Assembly: GCF_024139115.2 (NCBI RefSeq)
Contig: NC_085139.1
Location: forward strand, 137,695,121 to 137,759,120
DNA: 64,000 nucleotides
Direction: 5' to 3'
Source: Armigeres subalbatus
Taxonomy: Eukaryota; Arthropoda; Insecta; Diptera; Culicidae
Shown: positions 55,091 through 64,000 of the stretch, in pieces
Numbering within the stretch: position 1 is the stretch's first letter
Layout of the letters: each line of letters begins with the position of its first letter
The notes under the pieces: generated by a model
Databases searched by the model: none
What the model saw: the letters and a program-made list of their open reading frames with translations, nothing else
What the model was told of the DNA's origin: nothing
Position numbers and translations under genes: made by a program

Positions 55091-56159
55091 AAAATATTAA
55101 AATTTTGCAAAATAACGAGCAAAACTTCAAATATATATATGCCTACATATGGACCTTCTCTAGTTTGAAGAGCTGAGAAGATTAGTAAAACATTCTGGGC
55201 TATGAAGTTTTTTTTTTCAAAAAAGTTGTTTTGAAGAGTGAATTAACAGCTTTTGAGCGCAATTATGTTGAACCAAAAAGGCAAATAGAATTGATTTTGA
55301 CTCTATATTATTGAGAAATAGTCTTTGTGTTTCAAATCAAAATCACGCCGACATTTCTATCATTACCAGCGCTTAATATTCATCAAAAATGAGTTTGGAA
55401 GTAAGCATTGTACCAGCTAAAAGATAAATGGAAGCATTTCTATTATTCCTCGTAAAAAAGTTCAAAGTTTGTTTTATAACAATGTTCGAGCTGTATCGAT
55501 GCATATATTGTCTATAATGAACCAAACGGTACATCTACAGATAATTTAACCCAAAACAGCAGCCACTTCTCATGAAATGCATCAAACAGTCAGCACAAAT
55601 GTTCTGTTATACGAATTTCGTCCAAGCGCCAGCATCCCAGGGGTAGCTTGCAGTTGGTGAAATTTTCCAACATTGACTGCACTGTCATGGCGAAGTCAAC
55701 ATCATTGCCGCGGTGCCACGGCGAATCAAGTTATGGTACCATCCATGAGAATAACAGGCAGCCGTTGCAGTTTCTGATGAAAGAATAATTAAGTTTTTCA
55801 TTAAAGTTTCAATCTGGCTTCAAGCTCTTTAGCTGCGTATGCTGGATGGTGTTGACACGCTGCACTGGATGTAATGAAGCCGGTTTAGCATTTCCGTTGG
55901 ATGGTAATGGTACCCTTGCATGCAACGGGCACGCTACGTGAAATTACCAATCACTTCGCGCAACGATGGAACGATGTCAAGCAGATATTAGATACAGGTA
56001 ATGTCAGCGAATAAGTACCCCTCGAACCATGTTCGCATATTTGACTTTTTCCGAAGTACAGTTATTGGTTACCTTAGAACTTAACTTGTCAGGACCAAAT
56101 CAATACTTTTGGCGTCGAAAGTAGGTAACATACGGTGAAGGAATAAATCACAAACTGTT
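55091..56159. other. Unassigned DNA
   Basis: A more balanced base composition at 55620-55980 includes 'ccagcatcccaggggtag' and 'gcggtgccacggcgaatc'. No frame longer than 60 codons or known motif was seen. It may be old single-copy sequence. Confidence 0.4.
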
Positions 56160-56876
56160 ACAGCTATTGGCATCAGCATAGAGCAATTCGCACAAGATCG
56201 TAGGTGGTTCAAGCCTGGACTATTGTATGAGAGTAGCATCACTTTCATCTATTACCACAGATATTGATTTGGGACTAATCACTATCTCTTAGATGGAAGC
56301 AATGCGCTCTCCAATAGTCGAGATTTGTCCTGGCCACGTCCTTGCTAATGCTGACGAAGGGGAAGGGTGGTTAGTTCTTCTTCTTTTTCTTATTGGCATT
56401 ACATCCCCATACTGGGACAGAGCCGCCTCGCAGCTTAGCGTTCATTAAGCACTTCCACAGTTATTAACTGCAAGGTTTCTAAGCCAGGTTTCCATTTTTG
56501 CATTCATATATCATGAGGCTAGGCTAACACGATGATACTTTTATGACAAGGAAAATCGAGACAACTTCCAATCCGAAAATTGCCTAGACCGGCACCGGGA
56601 ATCAAACCCAGCCACCCTCAGCATGGTCTTGCTTTGTAGCCGTGCGTCTTACCCTTGTTAGTTGGACACCTAATTAAGAAAGATTCAGAGAACACTACAA
56701 CCTCTCATAGGTGCCATGGGAGGTTTTGGAATCTTTAGTGTGGAAGGTTATTTTATTGGTAGAACGTGAAAAGCACAGATTGAAATACAAAGTTGGAAAG
56801 GGGCGAGAGCCTGGACTTGAACCCACGACCTGCTGCTTATAAGGCAGAAGCGGTAGCCACTAGACCACCGAGTTCG
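56160..56876 (-). mobile_element. tRNA-derived SINE interrupted by a second SINE
   Basis: Read on the minus strand, it starts 'ggtggtctagtggctaccgc' (A-box) near 56874, has the B-box GGTTCAAGTCC at 56823-56813, and continues through 'aggacgtggccagg' to a decayed tail with 'gctatgctgatgcc' near 56170. It is the same family as 12492-12948. The anticodon-like loop is CTTATAA here versus CTAATAA there. Confidence 0.88.
56377..56656 (-). mobile_element. GAA-tailed tRNA-SINE nested in another SINE
   Basis: A 280-base insertion is flanked by GTTAGTT at 56370-56376 and 56657-56663. On the minus strand it begins 'gtaagacgcacggctacaaa', has the B-box GGTTTGATTCC at 56608-56598, and ends 'atgtaatgccaataagaa' plus GAA-type triplets. 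A tRNA-like head, a conserved body and a triplet-repeat tail fit the published description of Feilai. Identification by comparison to that consensus remains to be done. Partial copies lie at 18489 and 35075. Confidence 0.88.
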
Positions 56877-56879
56877 TAA

Positions 56880-57612
56880 TCAATAACTGTTATGATAACA
56901 GTTATATGTAACACTTACAGCATGGATATAGCAAACTACTCGATTGAGAGTAATAGGGTAACGGTACCAATAGTGGAGGTATTAGTAGATCTACAAAAGA
57001 AAATATTTTTTAAAAATAGATAATTATGGGAAATTTACTGCTCTATTATCTTAGTCAATAGATAAAATAATAAATTTGCTAACACAAATGAGATAGATGT
57101 CATTTAACATCAGCAATTACCAAAAATTGCTTGCACCACTATGGATACACTGTTACTTTAGTGGCGGTAAAAAATAATTTTGGTTCCTATAGTGGTGCTA
57201 TCCATTGGTTTCTTATGAGACTCGCCACTATTGGTACAGTTGCACTGTACCACTGTACCACTGTAGGTGCAAGGGAGTCAATTTCGTTAAGGAAAATCAT
57301 TGTTTTCAATAATTTTTCAATAATTTTTCACACACAACCAACCCCCTTCTAAAAAAGAAAATAAAAATCTTTTTAGGTGTAACTTTTTAACTATTTTCAA
57401 GGCAAAAAAACACATTTTTTAAGGCATTATTATATGTCGTATGTTTTAGTTAGTTAGTATATTAAGCCCTAATTGTTCATTAAGACCACTAAAGTGTCAG
57501 ATGAATGTATACAAATGGCAAACAAATAAACAAATAAACAAATAAACAATACACATCGCTCACCACACCATACATAGCTCTGTATGGACGGCAATTTTAT
57601 AGTTCAATTTTA
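56880..57612. other. Unassigned AT-rich DNA with an AAATAAAC run
   Basis: A short 'aaacaaataaacaaat' run sits at 57515-57550, and 'gtaccactgtaccactgta' occurs near 57247. I see nothing else recognisable. Confidence 0.45.
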
Positions 57613-57614
57613 TA

Positions 57615-57824
57615 TTGTAGATCCAGTTGAAACCCGAACTGAGCTCTCGCGACAATCGCATTTTCTCCCATTTGCGAATGTCGCAACTGCATTGCCAGTG
57701 GTGCGCATGATGGCGCACGGCTATGTCATAGATGCGCACTACTCGCGATATAGTTGCGACATCCGAAAATAGGAGAAATGCAATTGTCGCGAGAGCTCAG
57801 TTCGGTTTTCAACTGGATCTACAA
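57615..57824. mobile_element. 210-bp palindromic MITE flanked by TA
   Basis: The ends are TTGTAGATCCAGTTGAAA and its inverted partner TTTTCAACTGGATCTACAA. TA lies on both sides (57613-57614 and 57825-57826). The arms continue to pair inward ('gagctctcgcgacaat', 'tgtcgcaact'), so most of the element folds into one hairpin. There is no coding capacity. Confidence 0.88.
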
Positions 57825-57826
57825 TA

Positions 57827-58966
57827 TTTACTTCAAACAAGTGACCACCCAAATGACGTTGCAAGTTTTATAACTCTCTTGAAGACCATCATTTACTCTA
57901 CAAGAGTATTATAAAGCTAGTATAAAACCAAAATGTTACTAGCCCAAGTAACATTCACACAGCTCTTTGGCATTCGGTGTTATTTATTGCGGTTTTATCA
58001 AGGCAATAGTCATGCTCTTCAGCTTAGAGAAAGAATTTACCATGCGTGAATTATGATCTTTCTATAGGTTGTTTTAAAAACCTTTTGAAGCAGGTTATAT
58101 ATTCCGGATACTATGAAAATTTAAATATGAGTTTATTGAGGCACTCCATGCCTTGACTAAACCCATCTGTAAAGTAATAATAAAACTTTGTGATGTTTGT
58201 TTTAATTGGTACTATGAAATACTTCTTAAAGTCGTTCTGTGTCTATAAATGTTACTTTCAAAACAATTGACTTTACATGAGATGTATTGGCATTTATGAA
58301 TGCTGTAAACATTGCATTTCTGATCGATTGAAAAAAAAACGATAATTGCGAGGTGAGGGCGAGTAGTAGCTTAAAACTTAATTCTTACATCAAATACAGT
58401 CTTTCAATATTACTAAGCTGCGTGCTTACTCATAATATGCATGCTGAGCCATTTTCAGTTACCGTCAACTGGGGGAAGATGATCATTTTTAAGACAAAAC
58501 ATGCAATAACAATGTGTGTTTACATTTTAAATCGAAACAAATATTTTCAAAACATGTACTGCTATACGTTGCAATAATCAACAACTTTAGTTTTCTGAAA
58601 TGCATTCGCATTGTTACGTTTAACTATTCTATTGCAATGAAATTTTAAAGAAATAATAAACTAAGAAAACTACAAAAACTAATTCAATTGGAAAAAATTC
58701 ACTAAAATAAAACTATATTATATACAAGAAAATTTACAAAACTATTTACACTTCAGCCCCTCTCAGGGTCTGTCCGGGAGAAATCGTTGGGGCGGACTCA
58801 CTTCCCAAGCTTGTAACGCGAATTCAATTTCAAGCAAACGAATGACGGAGAAAAGGGATTTGCGCGTGAAATAATTATGCTTTACAATAGATGTTAATTA
58901 AAAGTTCAAGGGTTGGGTTTATTTAATAAATTATAGAATAGGAGATATAAAGGAATGTACAAAATT
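57827..58966. other. Unassigned AT-rich DNA
   Basis: No recognised element to about 58750. The 58755-58830 stretch ('cagcccctctcagggtctg', 'gtccgggagaaatcg') is GC-rich and abrupt in the AT-rich surroundings. It could be the edge of a decayed LTR-type element, but no paired copy lies in the window. Confidence 0.4.
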
Positions 58967-59182
58967 TCACCTGACTTCAACGGTTAGGACGACTGTCAAT
59001 CGGTCGGTGGATGTTCGGAATGCTGGCTGCGACCGTTCCACTTCCTCACCGATGGCTATGTCGACGATGAAATAGGATCCAAGGATGTATCGTCCTGGGA
59101 TAAAGGGGCGTCGCACAGTTATTATCTTCCTCTCTAGTCCTGGACGGGTGATTATACCAGGGATATGTGACTTCACTATCAC
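58967..59182 (-). other. Unrecognised 71-residue frame
   Basis: On the minus strand it reads IVKSHIPGIITRPGLERKI and RRPFIPGRYILGSYFIVDI. Upstream in the same strand, after a stop, is EEDLFDHPLSDLPIEIERP. The composition looks protein-like compared with surrounding AT-rich DNA. I do not recognise a family. It may be the C-terminus of a retroelement polyprotein. Confidence 0.25.
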
Positions 59183-59302
59183 TCACAGGCCACCGGTCAC
59201 AGGCCGTTCGATCTCTATTGGCAAATCCGACAATGGGTGGTCGAACAAATCTTCTTCCGTGGCACTACCTCATTTCATTTCATTTTCATTTATTTAGTTA
59301 AC

Positions 59303-60025
59303 ATCTAAACAGATAACACTGAATCAACAATTTGACGCCACAATACACGGTTCGAGGCCGCATCTCTCCATCCTCGGATACGCCCCACGCTCGCCAAGTC
59401 GTTCTGCACCTGGTCTGCCCATCTCACTCGCTGCGCTCCACGCCGTCTCGTACCTGCCGGATCGGAAGCGAACACCATCTTTGCAGGGTTGCTGTCCAGC
59501 ATTCTTGCAACATGTCCTGCCCATCGTACCCTTCCGGCTTTAGCTACCTTCTGGATACTGGGTTCGCCGTAGAGTTGGGCGAGCTCATGGTTCATTCTTC
59601 GCCGCCACACACCGTCTTCTTGCACACCGCCAAAGATGTTCCTAAGCACCCGTCTCTCGAATACAAGTCCTCCTCGAGCATTGTCCATGTTTTCATGTCC
59701 GTAGAGGACTACCGGTCTTATTAACGTCTTGTACATGACACATTTGGTGCGGTGGCGAATCTTTTCGACCGCAGTTTCTTCTGGAGCCCGTAGTAGGCCC
59801 GACTTCCACAGATGATGCGCCTTCGTATTTCACGACTAACGTTGTTGTCAGCCGTTAGCAAGGATCCGAGGTAGACGAATTCCTCGACCACCCTCGAAAG
59901 GTATCCCCGTCTATCCGTAACACTACTTCCCCAGGCGGGGCCCTGTCGCGCTCGGTTCCGCCCACAAGCATGTACTTTGTCTTTGACGCATTCACCACCA
60001 GTCCAACTTTTGTTGCTTCACTTGT
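59303..60025 (-). pseudogene. RTE-like LINE, 3' end fragment
   Basis: On the minus strand the reading is EATKVGLVVNASKTKYMLVG, then a shift to VEEFVYLGSLLTADNNVSRE and RRRIICGSRAYYGLQKKLR. A further shift leads to YKTLIRPVVLYGHE, GLVFERRVLRNIFGGVQ, RRRMNHELAQLYGEPS, VRWAGHVARMLDSNPAKMV, GTRRRGAQRVRWADQVQ and RGWRDAASNRVLWRQIV. This is the end of the RT thumb and the C-terminal region. The 3' tail is an AAATG-type tandem run at 59268-59297. It is the least damaged of the RTE-like fragments over its last 140 codons. Confidence 0.87.
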
Positions 60026-60524
60026 TGGCACTACCTCGGTCGTTTCGAATACCGGTTCACTCGCGAAACTGCTAGGAATTTTGTTTGTAAAGGATTTGGA
60101 GAAAGATTTTAAGAGAGCAACGGAAGGTTTAAAATGTCGGAATTTTGTTACCGAAAAGAGCCCTTGGCCTCATCCTGCTTAGGCTTATAAGGCCTTCGAT
60201 GATACAGCAAAATCCAAGTATAGGAGAACATTTCCCGGGATGGTTTTGTCGGTGCACCGTTGGTATAGCGCGCCATAGATGGTTGATTATGTACATATAG
60301 GATGGGATACACTTTTGACAGATCGATACCAAGGGGATAAATGTGGTGAAATGGGATTTTTTGAATTCAATTTTCTTTTCCTTTTTTTTTAATCTTTTAT
60401 TTTTCTAATTATTTACATTAAATTTTAGGGTAAATGGTATCTTAGGATAGGGAATATAAGGATTTATTTACATATTTACAGTTTTATTTATTTATTCTAG
60501 AATTAAAGCATACTTATTTACAAA

Positions 60525-61090
60525 AACCCAGATTAATCCACCTAGCGGTGATGGTGCCTTTCTCGACCTTCGTAAAATGTGTTTGCTTGAAAGTAGATGA
60601 GCTAGTAGCTAAGAGTAAAAAAGAAAAACTTCTTGGCCATTCTATGAAAATCGGATTATTTCAAGCAAAGATATTGTAGATCCAGTTGAAAACGCGAGAT
60701 CTCGGTTCGGTTTTCAACTTGATCTACAATATGCTAATAAGAATTTCGACATTTTTTTCCTTTTCCAATCTTTTTGATGTACATATTTTATTTTACCCAG
60801 TTATATATTTTAAGGATATCACATTTGGATGTTTGTTAAACTGAAGCTCTGACTACACGAAAAAAAACGAAAATGTCATTCCCATCAAGCGAGCGGAGGG
60901 CAATATTTGTTATGATATAAATCTCATGACCGTCCTCCTGCCAAACTCCCGTATGAAGAGGGAGGGAAGTGTATCAGTGTGGAAGCATCCGATAGTTCGT
61001 TTTCGGAGAGAAATTATAGCCTTTCGGTACAACTTTGTAGCACAAGAAAGGCAAAAAGTATTTTGGCCATAATTTCTAAGGTAATAGTCC
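60525..61090 (-). repeat. Composite-repeat copy, first of two near the end
   Basis: It starts 'aaaaacccagattaatccac' and 'gcggtgatggtgcctttctc', the reverse complement of the terminal motif at 4729. It contains a shortened MITE (60674-60729) and matches 62440-63000 block by block, including 'gctaataagaatttcgacat' and 'ggcaatatttgttatgatat'. Confidence 0.85.
60674..60729. mobile_element. Internally deleted palindromic MITE, 56 bp
   Basis: It has the same ends as the MITE at 57615-57824 (TTGTAGATCCAGTTGAAAA and TTTTCAACTTGATCTACAA) with almost all of the interior lost. Confidence 0.85.
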
Positions 61091-61359
61091 AAGCCAAGAT
61101 TAATACACAGCTAGGTGTTTCAACCTGCCCAATTTATGGACGAGAAGGAGGCGGGGGTGAAAAATTCATTTTCGGTGCAAAACATAAACAAACCGGCTGG
61201 CTCTCCCATACCAAAATCCAAGATGGCTGAATCGTGAATTTGGCAGATTGGAACACCTAGTGGTGTATTCATCTTGGTCCAAGCTGGCCAATTTTCAATA
61301 GAAAATAATAGAATAGGATTCCGCGTCCAATGCAATTTGTTGTGAGTAAATCGATTGAG

Positions 61360-61840
61360 GGTAAGTGCATTAAAAATGAGCTAGACTTTTTTTACGCGCT
61401 TTTTATAACATAAAGCATTTTGGCCATAATTTTTGTGCCCATAGTCCGATCTTCCAAATTTTCAATAGAAAACAATACGACAGGACCCCGCGTCGAATGG
61501 AATTTGTTGCATGTAAATCGGTTGAGGATAAGTACCAAAAAAGTGAGCTAAACTTTTCGCACTTTTGGTGCGCGCACACACATACATACACACACAGAGA
61601 CATCATCTCAGTTCATCGAGCTGAGTCGATTGGTATATAACACTATGGGTCTACAGGTAAAAGTTTGGTTTTGGAGCGAACATATAGCCTTTTTGTTTAC
61701 TTTGTAGACCAAAGGCAAAAATGGTGTTTCAGCCATAACTTCCGATCCCATATTTCGATCTGGCCAATTTTCAATAGTAAAAAAATGGGACAGGAATCTG
61801 CGTCGAATGCAAATTGTTGCGTGTAAATCGATCAAGGTTA
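61360..61840 (-). repeat. 168-bp satellite units and head, minus strand
   Basis: The units read as the complement of those at 1605-3295 ('ttgaggataagtaccaaaaa', 'ccatagtccgatct'). A head with a CA tract follows at 61574-61597, then 'tcagttcatcgagctgagtc' and 'cactatgggtctac'. The last unit (61715-61840) is split by a MITE. The segment 61091-61359 holds an inverted pair ('cagctaggtgtttcaacc' and 'ggaacacctagtggtg'). Confidence 0.85.
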
Positions 61841-62393
61841 AGGAGTGAGTGCTAGTAATGGACCCCGTGCGTATAATGGACCCCTGAACAAAACCCCAAA
61901 TTAAATGTTGGAATCGACTATTTTCTGCAAACTTCCGTCGGATGGAGTTGCTCCATGTAACAGGACAGCAGTTCCATACATTTGTTATGGCCTGGGTAGT
62001 AGGAATTTAGTTAAATTAACTAATCTGTAAATGCACATACGCCAAAGGGTCCGTTACTAGCACACAAAGGGGGTCCATAATAGGCATCAGGAACATGTGG
62101 GAATGGAACATATATAAATCAAATGGGGACCATTATACGTATATAAACAAACCCGACGTTGCGTATTATGGACCCCGGGGTAACCATAATAGGCCCGCTA
62201 GCTACATTATTTTAAAATGCTTTCTTTATTAGTAAAATGAATGTTTTGGCTAGTTTTATGTACGAAACAAGATGCTGATACCTGTTGCTTGTCATCTGGT
62301 GTAGCAGAACTACAATTTGTCATAAGGCTCGCTCTAGCGGAGCAACTGAAGTAAATTTTAGTCGTTAAGGGTCCATTACTAGCACTCACTCCC
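61841..62393. mobile_element. 553-bp TA-flanked MITE inside a satellite unit
   Basis: Terminal inverted repeats of 24 bases match perfectly (61842-61865 with 62369-62392; 'ggagtgagtgctagtaatgg'). TA lies at 61839-61840 and 62394-62395. A related satellite unit at 63225-63260 lacks the element and reads straight through ('cgattaagttaggtgtccg'), giving a paralogous empty site. The interior has no transposase frame. TA duplication suggests Tc1/mariner-type mobilisation. Confidence 0.93.
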
Positions 62394-62439
62394 TAGGTGT
62401 CCGAAAAATAGGTGACATTTTTTTGTGATTTTTCTATTA

Positions 62440-63035
62440 AAAACCCAGATTAATCCACCTAGCGGTGATGGTGCCTTTCTCGACCTTCGTAAAATGTGTG
62501 TGCTTGAAAAAAGATGAGCTAGTGGCTAGGAGTAAAAAAGACAAATTTCTTTGTCCGTTCTATGAAAATCAGATTATTTATGGCAAAGATATTGTAGATC
62601 CAGTTGAAAACCGAAAATCATATTTTGTCCCATTTCCGGATGTCGCAACTGCATCGCGAGTGGTGCCCGACTATGGCACAGTTGCGCACTACTCGCGATG
62701 CAGTTGCAACATCCGGAAATGCGAGAAAATGCGATTTCGCGGGACCTCGGTTCGGTTTTCAGCTTGATCTACAATATGCTAATAAGAATTTCGACATTCG
62801 TTCCTTTTCCAATCTTTTTGACGTACATAACCCTGTTTTATTTCACCCAGTCATATATTTTAAGGATATCACTTGTGGATGTTAGTTGAACTGAAGCTCC
62901 GACTACACAAAAAGAAAACGAAAATGTCATTCCCATCACGCGAGCGAAGGGCAATATTTGTTATGATATAAATCTCATGACCGTCTTTCTGCCAAACTCC
63001 GGTATGAAGTGGGAGAGACAGAGACATCATCTCAG
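62440..63035 (-). repeat. Composite-repeat copy, second near the end
   Basis: A paralogue of 60525-60970, with the terminal motif at 62443 and the same block order. It carries a full-size version of the palindromic MITE. The two copies flank the satellite and MITE region and are direct repeats. Confidence 0.85.
62592..62774. mobile_element. 183-bp palindromic MITE flanked by TA
   Basis: The ends are TTGTAGATCCAGTTGAAAA and TTTTCAGCTTGATCTACAA, with TA at 62590-62591 and 62775-62776. The interior 'ggatgtcgcaactgcat' pairs with 'atgcagttgcaacatcc'. It is the same family as 57615-57824. Confidence 0.88.
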
Positions 63036-63039
63036 TTCG

Positions 63040-64000
63040 TCGAGCTGAATCGATTGGTATTGGTATTGGTAGTTTGGTTTTTGGAGCGAACATACAGCCT
63101 TTTCGTATAAAAAGGCTAAAATGGTGTTTCGGCCATAACTTCCGATCCCATAGTCCGATCTAGCCAATTTTCAATGGGAAACAATGGGACAGGATTCTGC
63201 GTCAGAATGCAACTTGTTGCGTGTGAATCGATTAAGTTAGGTGTCCGAAAAATAGGTGACATTTTTTGTGATTTTTATGAAAAAAGGTATTTTGGTCATA
63301 ACTTCCGATCCCATAGTCCGACCTGTCCAATTTTCAATAGGAAACAATGGGAAAGGATTCTGCGTCGAATGCAATTTGTTGCGAGCAAATCGGTTGAGAA
63401 TAAGTGCCTGAAAAGGAGTGACATCTCTTACGCAATATTTTCGTATGAATTTGTATTTTGGCCATAACTCTCGATCCCATAGTCCGATATGGCCAATTTT
63501 CAATAGGAAACAACGGGACAGGATTCTACGTCGAATGCAACTTGTTTTGAGCAAATCGGTTGAGGATAAGTGCCCGAAAAATGAGTGACATTTTTTACGC
63601 GATGTTTTCGTGAGGATTTGTATTTTGGCCATAACTTTCGATCCCATAGTTCGATCTGGCCAATTTAAAATAAGGAGACAGTGGGACAGGATTCTGCGTC
63701 GAATGCAACTTGAGGCGAGCAAATCGGTTGAGGATAAGTGCCCGATAAATGAGTGAAATTTTTTACACGATTTTTTCGTATGATTTGGTGTTTTGGCCAT
63801 AACTTTTGATCCCAAAGTCCGATCTGGCCAATTTCAAATAGGAAATAAAAAGACAGGATTCTGCGTCGAATGCAACTTGATGCGAGCAAATCGGTTTAGG
63901 ATAAGTGCCCGAAAAATGCGTGACATTTTTTACGCGATTTTTTCGTAGGATTTTGTATTTTGGCCATAACTTTCGATCCCATAGTTCGATTTGGCCAATT
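63040..64000 (-). repeat. 168-bp satellite array, minus strand, running off the window
   Basis: About five units are on the minus strand. Landmarks are 'ccataacttccgatcccata', 'gacaggattctgcg' and 'gagcaaatcggttgaggata' at roughly 168-base spacing. The array is cut by the window end. A short head scrap (63020-63060) precedes it. It is the same family as the array at 1605-3295. Confidence 0.92.

Noticed and set aside
56800..56880. Possible minus-strand tRNA gene
   Set aside because: It is the head of another SINE copy, continuing into the same body sequence.
59332..59724. Plus-strand frame of 130 residues
   Set aside because: It is the antisense of a recognisable LINE C-terminal region.
1..64000. 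Integrated virus-derived sequence
   Set aside because: I looked for recognisable viral polymerase, capsid or nucleoprotein motifs and saw none. All reverse transcriptases here are of LINE type.

Overview
This window looks like repeat-rich, non-coding nuclear DNA from a culicine mosquito, most likely Aedes. That is inferred from its mix of tRNA-derived SINEs, R4/Dong-, R1-, RTE-, CR1- and L1-type LINEs, short TA-flanked MITEs and a short Helitron. I found no intact host protein-coding gene, no rRNA or functional tRNA gene, no CRISPR array and no bacterial-type system. Almost every long open frame is a decayed transposon gene or a by-product of simple repeats. Family names come from motifs read by eye and are provisional.

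Layout. 0-6.2 kb: dispersed repeats, an element with a 33-bp hairpin head, TG tracts and ~168-bp tandem units, a SINE remnant carrying a foldback MITE, and a pogo-like MITE. 6.2-6.9 kb: 3' end of an RTE-like LINE. 6.96-13.31 kb: a candidate DNA transposon containing a Helitron-like element (7771-12145), itself split by an R4/Dong-like LINE inserted at a TAA-rich site with a 24-bp target duplication; a SINE with a perfect 20-bp duplication lies just downstream. 13.3-17.5 kb: AT-rich DNA with nothing recognisable. 17.5-26.2 kb: LINE fragments and a 7.7-kb foldback structure with arms of ~145-bp tandem units, whose loop holds a 24-bp minisatellite, a possible piggyBac scrap and RTE-like LINE fragments. 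27.2-33.4 kb: an RTE-like LINE fragment followed by a 4.1-kb purine/pyrimidine-segregated simple-repeat domain made of three alternating-orientation modules.

33.4-37.1 kb: mostly unassigned. 37.35-49.5 kb: an L1-like LINE interrupted twice, first by a 2.5-kb DNA transposon with ~520-bp terminal inverted repeats, then by a 5.3-kb R1-like LINE on the minus strand with a 13-bp duplication inside the reverse transcriptase domain. 49.5-53.9 kb: a CR1-like LINE (minus). 54.0-55.1 kb: an AAAATTTC octamer tract. 56.2-56.9 kb: a SINE inside another SINE. 57.6-64.0 kb: TA-flanked MITEs, another RTE-like fragment and minus-strand copies of the same ~168-bp satellite that opens the window.

The elements do not work together as a system. 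The layout is a record of successive insertions, and several boundaries (target duplications, an empty-site paralogue, reading frames that resume across insertions) allow the order of events to be read directly.
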